Assembly (NCBI RefSeq): GCF_006782915.1
Contig: NZ_VCNP01000027.1
Coordinates: 21,422-85,421, forward strand
Origin: Streptomyces calvus
GTDB lineage: Bacteria > Actinomycetota > Actinomycetes > Streptomycetales > Streptomycetaceae
DNA: 64,000 nt
Direction of reading: 5' to 3'
A model generated the notes under the pieces. The model did not search any database, had not been told where the DNA came from, and saw only the letters and a program-made list of their open reading frames with translations. Positions within the stretch are counted from its first letter, which is position 1, and each line of letters starts with the position of its first letter. Position numbers and translations under genes: made by a program. Of this stretch, positions 1 through 7,358 are shown in pieces.

Positions 1-848
1 GCGGGGTCGATCTCCGCGAGGTCGACGGTGCCGGCGCTGAGCGCGGAGATCCGCTTGTCGCGGGGCACGGCGCGCAGCACGATCGTGGAGAGCTTGGCCG
101 GGTCGCCCCACCAGCGGGCGTTGCGGGTGAGCGTGACCTCGTCCTTCTTGCCGTCGACCTTCTTCACCCGGAAGGGCCCGGCGGTGACCTTCAGTTTCTT
201 GCGGGCCCCGTCGTTGAAGGAGTCCGGGGTGCCCATGACCTCCTTCGGGTACAGCGGGGTGAACAGGGACCGCCAGTCGGCGTAGGGACGGCTGAAAGTG
301 ACCTTGACCTCCAGGTCGCCCTTGCCCCGCTCGATCTTCTCGATGCGGTCGTAGCCGGCGTTGCGGGCGGTCCAGTAGGCGGTGTCCTTGCCCGACAGGG
401 CGCGCCACTGGGCGGCGAAGTCGGCGGCGCCGATCTCGCGGCCGTCGCTCCAGACGGCCTGCTGGTTCAGCCGGTACAGGACGACCTGCTTGGGCTCGGT
501 CTCGACGACCTCGGCGGACTCCAGGTAGTCGGGGTTGCGCACCGGCCGGCCGCGGCTGTCCGTCCGGTACATCGACGGCAGTACGGCCTGCGCGATCCGG
601 GAGGTGGTGGCGTCGGCGTCCGACTGGAAGGTGTTCAGGGTGTCCGGGACGGTGTCCACGGCCCAGCGGAGCGTGCCCCCGTCGGCGATCCGGGCCCGGT
701 CGGCGCGTGCCACGTCCCCGGCGGCGAGGGGCTTGCCCGCGGGGTCGTCGGAGCCGCAGCCGGCCAGCGCGGGCACCGCGAGGGCGCTCGCGGTGAGGAA
801 GGCGACCGAGCGCTTGACCGCGCGCGGGCCGACGCCGTCGTGGGACAT
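1..848 (-). CDS. ABC transporter substrate-binding lipoprotein (family 5), partial
   Basis: Extracytoplasmic solute-binding protein of the oligopeptide/dipeptide class (SBP_bac_5), which would deliver a peptide-like ligand to an ABC permease. The gene reads leftwards and runs off the window, so only about the first 282 residues are present. The start is the ATG at 848. The N-terminus has basic residues, a hydrophobic stretch and a lipobox LAGC near residue 33, so it is a lipoprotein anchored outside the membrane. Family-typical stretches follow, such as LYRLNQQAVWSDGREI and FNDGARKKL. The transporter class is clear; the ligand cannot be told from sequence. Confidence 0.85.
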   Translation of the reverse strand, partial: MSHDGVGPRAVKRSVAFLTASALAVPALAGCGSDDPAGKPLAAGDVARADRARIADGGTLRWAVDTVPDTLNTFQSDADATTSRIAQAVLPSMYRTDSRGRPVRNPDYLESAEVVETEPKQVVLYRLNQQAVWSDGREIGAADFAAQWRALSGKDTAYWTARNAGYDRIEKIERGKGDLEVKVTFSRPYADWRSLFTPLYPKEVMGTPDSFNDGARKKLKVTAGPFRVKKVDGKKDEVTLTRNARWWGDPAKLSTIVLRAVPRDKRISALSAGTVDLAEIDP

Positions 849-1138
849 CTCTGGTTACCTCCGGGAAGCAGCGGGCGTTACGCTCACTTTTGGTGGTATT
901 TGGAGTTCATCCGATGTATGCGGCCCACTGAAGAGGAAAGGGTTCGGCTACTAGGGGCGACACGGCGGCCACGGGCGGCAAGCCCACTCGTGCGGCGCAA
1001 CGCACCCACCGGTGCACCCCTACTCCTCGGCCAATCGATGCACATCCCTTCACAGCGCAAGGTGTGACGCGCAACACTCGCAGGCGCATGACCGTTGCCG
1101 CCTTGGGCCTGAAGGACCCGTGGAAGTGAGGTCACGTC

Positions 1139-1432
1139 ATGTCCGTGCACGAGGAACTGACAACCGTCCAGCGCTGCCTCGACGACCTGATCCGGTCGGT
1201 GGGACGGCTGGAGAAGCAGATGGGCAGCGGCGGCCTGGAGATGCGCCGCGTCCGCGCCGACACCAACCACCTGCGCGAGAGCGTCGCGCTGCTGCGGGAG
1301 ACGGCCACGGCCGGCACGGCCCCGCAGAAGCGGCCCGATCTCGTGACCATCTCCGACACGCCGTACGACCCGTCGCTGTGGGTGGACACGGACGACGAGG
1401 GTCTCGGCGCCCGCGACCGTCGCGCCCCCTGA
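1139..1432 (+). CDS. small conserved protein upstream of sdh
   Basis: A 97-residue soluble protein starting at ATG 1139 behind a purine-rich GGAAGTGAGG. Residues 1-55 look helical and amphipathic, with a heptad-like pattern (ELTTVQRCLDDLIRSVGRL), so a short coiled coil is likely. The C-terminus is acidic (WVDTDDEG). I recognise no domain. It ends 18 bases before the sdhC start and is probably co-transcribed with the succinate dehydrogenase genes, which suggests but does not show a link to that complex. Confidence 0.7.
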   Translation: MSVHEELTTVQRCLDDLIRSVGRLEKQMGSGGLEMRRVRADTNHLRESVALLRETATAGTAPQKRPDLVTISDTPYDPSLWVDTDDEGLGARDRRAP

Positions 1433-1450
1433 CCCCTCCGGAGTGGACAC

Positions 1451-2287
1451 GTGGCCACAGGTACCGAACCACCCGCCACAGAACCCCATCGCCGAGGCGG
1501 CGGCGTACGAACGGCTACGCGCGCCGCGATCAGCGCCCCGCACCTGCGGACCGACCGCTGGTGGCTGGCCCCGGCCGCCACCGCGGCCGGGCTGCTCGCC
1601 TTCGTCGTCTACTCGACCTGGCGGGCCTTCGCGAACGCCGACTACTACGCGGCGCCGTACGTCTCGCCGTTCTACTCGCCGTGCCTGGCGGAGAACTGCG
1701 AACCGATGAAGGCCGGACCGAACTGGGACCTCTTCGGCAGCTGGTGGGGCATCTCGCCGGCGATCATCATCCTGATCTTCCCGCTCGGCTTCCGCCTGAC
1801 CTGCTACTACTACCGCAAGGCCTACTACCGGGGCTTCTGGGCCTCCCCGCCGGCCTGCGCGGTGGCCGAACCGCACGGCAGGTACACCGGGGAGACCCGC
1901 TTCCCGCTGATCCTGCAGAACATCCACCGGTACTTCTTCTACGCGGCCCTCCCGGTGGCGGGCATCCTGACCTACGACACCGTGCTCGCCTTCCGGGACG
2001 AGCACTACGCGTGGGGCCACATGGGCCTCGGCACGCTGGTCTTCCTCGTCAACATCGTGCTGATCTGGGCGTACACCCTCTCCTGCCACTCCTGCCGGCA
2101 CATCGTCGGCGGGAAGCTGAAGCACTTCTCGAAGCATCCGGTGCGCTACCGGATGTGGCAGTGGGTGGGCCGGCTGAACGCCCGGCACATGCAGCTCGCC
2201 TGGGCGTCGCTGCTCAGCGTGGCCCTGGCCGACCTCTACGTGTACCTCGTCGCGTCCGGTGCCTTCGACGATCCGCGCTTCTTCTAG
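1451..2287 (+). CDS. sdhC: succinate dehydrogenase membrane subunit
   Basis: Membrane anchor of a succinate dehydrogenase of the actinobacterial Sdh1 type, passing electrons from SdhAB to quinone. It has 278 residues; the GTG start at 1451 has CGGAG at a good distance. About five hydrophobic segments are visible, near residues 38-60, 98-118, 160-183, 194-215 and 248-268. Candidate haem or metal ligands are in IHRYFF, SCHSCRH and ARHMQ. It is longer than the two-subunit SdhCD anchors, as expected for a single-subunit anchor. It lies directly before sdhA and sdhB. Confidence 0.85.
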   Translation: MATGTEPPATEPHRRGGGVRTATRAAISAPHLRTDRWWLAPAATAAGLLAFVVYSTWRAFANADYYAAPYVSPFYSPCLAENCEPMKAGPNWDLFGSWWGISPAIIILIFPLGFRLTCYYYRKAYYRGFWASPPACAVAEPHGRYTGETRFPLILQNIHRYFFYAALPVAGILTYDTVLAFRDEHYAWGHMGLGTLVFLVNIVLIWAYTLSCHSCRHIVGGKLKHFSKHPVRYRMWQWVGRLNARHMQLAWASLLSVALADLYVYLVASGAFDDPRFF

Positions 2288-2306
2288 CTGAGTGGGGACT
2301 TCACTG

Positions 2307-4241
2307 ATGCCCGTGGTCGACCGGCAGGAATGGGACGTCGTCGTGGTCGGTGCGGGCGGCGCCGGACTGCGCGCCGCCGTCGAGGCGCGCGAGCGCGGCG
2401 CCCGTACGGCCGTGATCTGCAAGTCGCTGTTCGGCAAGGCGCACACGGTGATGGCCGAGGGCGGCATCGCGGCGGCGATGGGCAACGTCAACGCCGGGGA
2501 CAACTGGCAGGTCCACTTCCGCGACACCATGCGCGGCGGGAAGTTCCTCAACCAGTGGCGGATGGCCGAGCTGCACGCCCAGGAGGCACCGCAGCGGGTG
2601 TGGGAGCTGGAGACCTGGGGCGCGCTGTTCGACCGGACGAAGGACGGCCGGATCTCGCAGCGCAACTTCGGCGGCCACGAGTACCCGCGCCTCGCGCACG
2701 TCGGCGACCGCACCGGTCTGGAGCTGATCCGCACGCTCCAGCAGAAGATCGTCGCGCTCCAGCAGGAGGACTTCCGGGAGACCGGGGACTACGAGTCCCG
2801 GCTGAAGGTCTTCCAGGAGTGCACGGTCACCCGCGTGCTGAAGGACGGCGACCAGGTGAGCGGGGTCTTCGGCTACGAGCGGGAGTCCGGGCGGTTCTTC
2901 GTGCTGGAGGCGCCCGCCGTGGTGATCGCGACCGGCGGCATCGGCAAGTCGTTCAAGGTCACGTCGAACTCGTGGGAGTACACCGGCGACGGCCACGCGC
3001 TGGCACTGCTCGCCGGGGCGCCGCTGCTGAACATGGAGTTCGTGCAGTTCCACCCGACGGGCATGGTCTGGCCGCCGTCGGTGAAGGGCATCCTCGTCAC
3101 CGAGTCGGTGCGCGGCGACGGCGGGGTGCTGCGCAACTCCGAGGGCAAGCGGTTCATGTTCGACTACATCCCGGACGTGTTCAAGGAGAAGTACGCCGAG
3201 TCCGAGGAGGAGGGCGACCGCTGGTACGACGACCCGGACCACAACCGGCGCCCGCCCGAGCTGCTCCCCCGCGACGAGGTGGCCCGCGCGATCAACGCCG
3301 AGGTGAAGGCGGGCCGCGGCAGCCCGCACGGCGGGGTCTTCCTCGACGTGTCCACGCGGATGCCGGCCGAGGTGATCAAGCGGCGGCTGCCGTCGATGTA
3401 CCACCAGTTCAAGGAGCTGGCTGACGTCGACATCACGGCGGAGCCGATGGAGGTCGGGCCGACCTGCCACTACGTGATGGGCGGCATCGCCGTCGACTCC
3501 GACTCGGCGGCGGCGCGCGGCGTGCCGGGACTGTTCGCGGCCGGTGAGGTGGCCGGCGGGATGCACGGCTCCAACCGGCTCGGCGGCAACTCGCTGTCCG
3601 ACCTGCTGGTGTTCGGGCGCCGGGCCGGCTGGCACGCGGCCGAGTACGCGAGCGGGGCGGGGGCCGCGCGGCCCCGGGTGGACGACGCGCAGGTCGACTC
3701 GGCCGCGGCGGAGGCGCTGCGTCCGTTCTCGGCGGAGAGCGAGGAGCCGGACGACGGGCCGCCGGAGAACCCGTACACCCTGCACCAGGAACTCCAGCAG
3801 ACGATGAACGACCTGGTGGGCATCATCCGGCGCGAGCACGAGATGGAGCGCGCCCTGGAGAAGCTGGCCGAGCTGCGGGCGCGGGCCCGGCGGGCCGGCG
3901 TCGAGGGGCACCGGCAGTTCAACCCGGGCTGGCACCTCGCCCTGGACCTCAGGAACATGCTGCTGGTCAGCGAGTGCGTGGCCCGGGCGGCGCTGGAGCG
4001 CACCGAGTCGCGCGGCGGCCACACCCGGGAGGACCACGCGGCGATGGACCGCGCCTGGCGCAACGTCAACCTGCTGTGCGCGCTCGCCGATCCCGCCGAC
4101 GGGCTCACGGACGGCGACCCGGTGCGCGGCCGGATCGCCCTCACCCGCGAGACCACCGAACCCATCCGCCCGGACCTGCTCGCCCTCTTCGAGAAGGAGG
4201 AGCTGGTCAAGTACCTCGCCGAAGAGGAGCTGTACGAGTGA
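2307..4241 (+). CDS. sdhA: succinate dehydrogenase flavoprotein subunit
   Basis: Catalytic subunit oxidising succinate to fumarate with covalently bound FAD. The FAD-binding motif VVVGAGGAGLRAA is at residues 12-24, and the His expected to bind FAD is in KAHTVMAEGG (H46). Substrate-side motifs HPTG and HGSNRLGGNSL are present. The start is placed at ATG 2307, with GGGGA eight bases upstream; an in-frame GTG at 2292 would overlap that ribosome binding site. The 644-residue length is normal for the family. The stop overlaps the sdhB GTG (GTGA), so translation is probably coupled. Confidence 0.95.
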   Translation: MPVVDRQEWDVVVVGAGGAGLRAAVEARERGARTAVICKSLFGKAHTVMAEGGIAAAMGNVNAGDNWQVHFRDTMRGGKFLNQWRMAELHAQEAPQRVWELETWGALFDRTKDGRISQRNFGGHEYPRLAHVGDRTGLELIRTLQQKIVALQQEDFRETGDYESRLKVFQECTVTRVLKDGDQVSGVFGYERESGRFFVLEAPAVVIATGGIGKSFKVTSNSWEYTGDGHALALLAGAPLLNMEFVQFHPTGMVWPPSVKGILVTESVRGDGGVLRNSEGKRFMFDYIPDVFKEKYAESEEEGDRWYDDPDHNRRPPELLPRDEVARAINAEVKAGRGSPHGGVFLDVSTRMPAEVIKRRLPSMYHQFKELADVDITAEPMEVGPTCHYVMGGIAVDSDSAAARGVPGLFAAGEVAGGMHGSNRLGGNSLSDLLVFGRRAGWHAAEYASGAGAARPRVDDAQVDSAAAEALRPFSAESEEPDDGPPENPYTLHQELQQTMNDLVGIIRREHEMERALEKLAELRARARRAGVEGHRQFNPGWHLALDLRNMLLVSECVARAALERTESRGGHTREDHAAMDRAWRNVNLLCALADPADGLTDGDPVRGRIALTRETTEPIRPDLLALFEKEELVKYLAEEELYE

Positions 4242-5005
4242 GCAGCTACGAGGCCCGCTTCAAGGTGTGGCGCGGGGACGTGCGGGGCGGCGGCCTGGAG
4301 GACTTCGCCGTCGAGGTGAACGACGGCGAGGTGGTGCTCGACATCATCCACCGCCTCCAGGCCACCCAGGCCCCCGACCTCGCCGTGCGCTGGAACTGCA
4401 AGGCCGGCAAGTGCGGTTCGTGCTCGGCGGAGATCAACGGGCGCCCCCGGCTGCTGTGCATGACCCGCATGTCGGTGTTCGAGCGGGACGAGACGATCAC
4501 CGTGACACCGCTGCGGGCCTTCCCGGTGATCCGCGACCTGGTGACGGACGTCGGCTTCAACTACGCCAAGGCTCGGCAGGTGCCGGCCTTCGTGCCGCCG
4601 GAGGGGGTCGGTCCGGGCGAGTACCGGATGATGCAGGAGGACGTGGACCGCTCGCAGGAGTTCCGCAAGTGCATCGAGTGCTTCCTGTGCCAGGACACCT
4701 GCCATGTGGTCCGCGACCACGAGGAGAACAAGCAGGCGTTCGCCGGTCCGCGGTTCCTGATGCGGGTCGCCGAGCTGGACATGCATCCGCTGGACGCGGC
4801 CGAGGAGAGCGGCCTGGACCGCAAGCGCGCCGCCCAGGACGAACACGGCCTCGGCTACTGCAACATCACCAAGTGCTGCACCGAGGTCTGCCCCGAGGGC
4901 ATCAGGATCACCGACAATGCGCTGATCCCGCTGAAGGAACGGGCGGTCGACCGCAAGTACGACCCGCTGGTGTGGCTGGGGAACAGGATCCGGCGGCGCA
5001 CCTGA
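4238..5005 (+). CDS. sdhB: succinate dehydrogenase iron-sulfur subunit
   Basis: Electron-transfer subunit carrying the Fe-S clusters between the flavoprotein and the membrane anchor; 255 residues. The GTG start at 4238 overlaps the sdhA stop. The N-terminal [2Fe-2S] ferredoxin motif is CKAGKCGSC followed by RLLC. The C-terminal cluster ligands are CIECFLCQDTC and CNITKCCTEVCPEG. The spacing in the first of these (CIECFLCQDTC rather than the textbook CIECGCCVAAC) matches the actinobacterial Sdh1 type as I know it. It is the last gene of the operon; the next gene converges on it after 46 bases. Confidence 0.93.
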   Translation: MSSYEARFKVWRGDVRGGGLEDFAVEVNDGEVVLDIIHRLQATQAPDLAVRWNCKAGKCGSCSAEINGRPRLLCMTRMSVFERDETITVTPLRAFPVIRDLVTDVGFNYAKARQVPAFVPPEGVGPGEYRMMQEDVDRSQEFRKCIECFLCQDTCHVVRDHEENKQAFAGPRFLMRVAELDMHPLDAAEESGLDRKRAAQDEHGLGYCNITKCCTEVCPEGIRITDNALIPLKERAVDRKYDPLVWLGNRIRRRT

Positions 5006-5051
5006 GCACGGTCACGGCGCGTCCGCCCGGTGGGGACGCGGCCGCGAGGGC

Positions 5052-6017
5052 TCACTTCGCTTCGACTCGTCCCACGGCGTGGGGGCCGGTGGTCAGTTCC
5101 TCGCACGCGGCCTGCCACGTGCGGGCACCGGGGTGGAACTCGGTGTGGAGGTAGGCCGCGGTGAGCCGGGCGAGAGCGGCGACGCGCCGAGGGTTCTCGT
5201 CGGTGGTCTCGGCGGCGTCGTATCCCGCGATTCCGCCGAGTCCGTGCTCCGCGTCGAACAGGGTGAGCAGGCTCTTGGGACCGGGGGCGAGGGTGTAGGG
5301 GTCGGCATGCCAATCCGGCCCGATGTCCGTGAAGTGCCGGGAGTCGTCCTTGTCACCGGCGACGACCAGCGCGGGTGCGGCCATGGTGGAGAAGTCGACG
5401 GCGCCGATGACCGGCCACTGCTCGGCCATGGGCCCGTTGAAGGCGTCGCCACCCCTGCCGGGCGCGGCAAGCAGCACGCCGGCCTTGATCCGGGGCTCGG
5501 TGACGTGCACCGGGTTCCCGGTGTCGGGGTCGTTGAGCCCGGCGCCCAGCAGGAGGGCGGCGGTGAAACCGCCGAGAGAGTGTCCGGCGACGGCGACCTT
5601 GGTCGGGTCGATCCGCCCGGCGAGCTGCGGCACGGTGCGCTCGATCGTGTCGAGCCGGTCGAGGACGTGGGTCATGTCCTCGGCTCGGGATCGCCAGAAG
5701 TCGGGTGCGCCGGGTGCGTCGGCTACCAGGTGGCTCAGTGTCCTGGAGGTGAGGTGGGTGGGCTGGATGACGACGTATCCGTGGGCGGCCCAGAGGTTGG
5801 CGAGGGGCGCGTAGCCGTTGAGCGAGGAGAGGTTGTTGGAGTAGCCGTGACCGTGGGAGAGGAGGATGACGGGGAGTCCGGTTCCGGTCGCGGGTGCGGA
5901 GACACGTGCCTGGAGGTCTACGGGACGTCCGGGCACCGAGAGGACTACGGGGCTGAAGGAGAGGACCGGGGCGGGCGCGCCGAAGACGTCGGAGTCGGTG
6001 GCAGTGGATGCGGTCAC
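5052..6017 (-). CDS. alpha/beta hydrolase (chlorophyllase/PAF-AH-like)
   Basis: Predicted soluble serine hydrolase. The nucleophile elbow is GHSLGG near residues 155-160, the oxyanion-hole stretch is LLSHGHGYS, and a late D and H (GDKDD, DAEHGLGG) suit a catalytic triad. There is no signal peptide. I place the start at GTG 6017 because AAAGGGA sits eight bases upstream; a longer reading frame to 6041 lacks this. The gene diverges from a TetR regulator across a region with two palindromes, so it is probably that repressor's target. The substrate is unknown. Confidence 0.8.
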   Translation of the reverse strand: MTASTATDSDVFGAPAPVLSFSPVVLSVPGRPVDLQARVSAPATGTGLPVILLSHGHGYSNNLSSLNGYAPLANLWAAHGYVVIQPTHLTSRTLSHLVADAPGAPDFWRSRAEDMTHVLDRLDTIERTVPQLAGRIDPTKVAVAGHSLGGFTAALLLGAGLNDPDTGNPVHVTEPRIKAGVLLAAPGRGGDAFNGPMAEQWPVIGAVDFSTMAAPALVVAGDKDDSRHFTDIGPDWHADPYTLAPGPKSLLTLFDAEHGLGGIAGYDAAETTDENPRRVAALARLTAAYLHTEFHPGARTWQAACEELTTGPHAVGRVEAK

Positions 6018-6111
6018 GATGGGGTTCCCTTTCGGTGGCACCTGCCGTCCGCCGGTCTCCTGCGACCGGCGACGGGCAAGGCGGACAAGGGCAGCCGCTT
6101 CCGCTAAAGTG

Positions 6112-6153
6112 AAGCGGAGCGATGCTCCACTTAGTATCCGGAGCGCCGCTCCG
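6112..6153. promoter_or_regulatory. two inverted repeats, likely TetR operators
   Basis: Site 1 is 6112-6132: AAGCGGAGC, GAT, GCTCCACTT (arms match except one central base each). Site 2 is 6139-6153: CGGAGC, GCC, GCTCCG (perfect). Both share the core GGAGC-N3-GCTCC and their centres are about 24 bases apart. They lie between the divergent hydrolase (start 6017) and TetR (start 6184) genes, as expected for an autoregulated repressor. Confidence 0.7.
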
Positions 6154-6183
6154 CTTTGTCAATCGGTGTGGAGGGAGTACGCG

Positions 6184-6780
6184 GTGACCACCGACAGCCC
6201 TGCGGGGAAGTCGCCGCCCCCGGGCAAGCGGGCCGACGCCCGGCGCAACCGGGAGACGGTGCTCGCCGCCGCCGCCGAGGTGTTCGTCACCTCCGGCGTC
6301 GACGCGCCGATCCGCCAGATCGCAGCCCGGGCGGGCGTCGGCATGGCCACGATCTACCGCCACTTCCCGACCCGGGCGGATCTCGTCACGGCCGTCTACC
6401 GCCACCAGATCGAGGCATGCGCCGAGGCCGGCCCGAACCTGCTGGCCAGTGCCGACTCCCCGTTCGATGCGCTGCGTGAGTGGATCGACCTCTTCGTCGC
6501 CTTCCTCGTCACCAAGCACGGACTCGCCGACGCCCTGCAGTCCGACAACGACCGCTTCGCCGCGCTGCACGACTACTTCCTCGACCGCCTGCTGCCCGTC
6601 TGCGCCGAACTGCTCGAGGCTGCGGTCGAGGCCGGCGACATCAGACCCGGTACGCAGCCGTACGAGCTGATGCGCGGCATCGGCAACCTCTGCATCGGGC
6701 GCGACAACGACCCCCGCTACGACCCCCGACGCCTGATCGCTCTGCTCCTCCAGGGACTTCGGCAGCCACACGCGTCCTGA
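6184..6780 (+). CDS. TetR-family transcriptional regulator
   Basis: A 198-residue repressor. The helix-turn-helix is at about residues 22-65, including APIRQIAARAGVGMATIYRHFPTRADLV, the family signature. The C-terminal domain is helical and should bind a ligand or dimerise. The start is GTG 6184, with GGAGGG eight bases upstream. It is divergent from the alpha/beta hydrolase gene and probably controls both through the palindromes between them. Confidence 0.88.
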   Translation: MTTDSPAGKSPPPGKRADARRNRETVLAAAAEVFVTSGVDAPIRQIAARAGVGMATIYRHFPTRADLVTAVYRHQIEACAEAGPNLLASADSPFDALREWIDLFVAFLVTKHGLADALQSDNDRFAALHDYFLDRLLPVCAELLEAAVEAGDIRPGTQPYELMRGIGNLCIGRDNDPRYDPRRLIALLLQGLRQPHAS

Positions 6781-7250
6781 TGCCGACGAGCGGCGTGGCA
6801 CCGTGCCGCGGGGTGGTCGGGGGCGAGGACGTCGCCGGGCCGGGCCTGCACGCGGACGCCGGGCAGTTCCCGGTGCACGGAGTCGATCGCCCAACGCGTG
6901 CCGGGGTGGGCCGAGTTCGACGGGCTGCCGTCGTGCTCCAGTGGGCCGGAGTGGACGTACCGGGCGCGGGTGCCGGTGCCGTCGGGGCGGCGGGCGGTCG
7001 CGGCGATGTCGGCGTCCCGCTCGCGCCCGTCGCCCCAGGCGGGGCCGAGCCGGAAGGAGTTGCGGGTGCCGTTCGCCCGGTTCGCCGACGGGTTGGTCCG
7101 CGGGGCGGTCTCGGCGGCGCGGAGGGGCACCAGCGGCAGGAGGACCGCCGCGAGGGTGGTGCGGACGGCCCACCGGCGTTGGGGGCCGCGCCGTTTCCGC
7201 TCGGCAGGGGCCGGTTCGGAGTCTTCCTCGTCGGCCGTCCGTTCCGTAAC
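6717..7250 (-). pseudogene. decayed or truncated secreted-protein gene (unidentified)
   Basis: A leftward reading frame that looks like real coding DNA: third positions are almost all G or C across about 7190-6790. Near the top it encodes a basic region, then a hydrophobic stretch (VRTTLAAVLLPLVPL), then an ordinary globular-looking sequence with GPAWGDGRERDADIAAT and SGPLEHDGSPSNS. I find no acceptable start codon upstream in frame, only an internal GTG near 7130. The 3' end runs about 60 bases into the convergent tetR gene and then stops. This fits the N-terminal half of a membrane or secreted protein that lost its start and its 3' part. I do not recognise the family. Confidence 0.45.
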
Positions 7251-7268
7251 TCCCGCGACGCCGCGCGG

Positions 7269-7312
7269 TGTTCCCCTCGCCGACGGTGGTGACCGTGAGG
7301 ACGAGGGGAACA
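7269..7312 (-). terminator. hairpin after the SpoIIE-type gene
   Basis: Perfect 11-base arms TGTTCCCCTCG (7269-7279) and CGAGGGGAACA (7302-7312) around a 22-base loop that itself contains CGGT/ACCG. It lies about 46 bases past the stop of the leftward phosphatase gene. There is no clear T tract, so it may be a terminator or an mRNA-end stabiliser. Confidence 0.5.
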
Positions 7313-7358
7313 GGTGTTCCGGTTGCGGCCCGCGGGAAGCGGTGCGCGGGCGGTGCGG

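Noticed and set aside
884..2734. 616-codon minus-strand frame
   Set aside because: It is antisense to sdhC and the start of sdhA, whose protein motifs are unmistakable.
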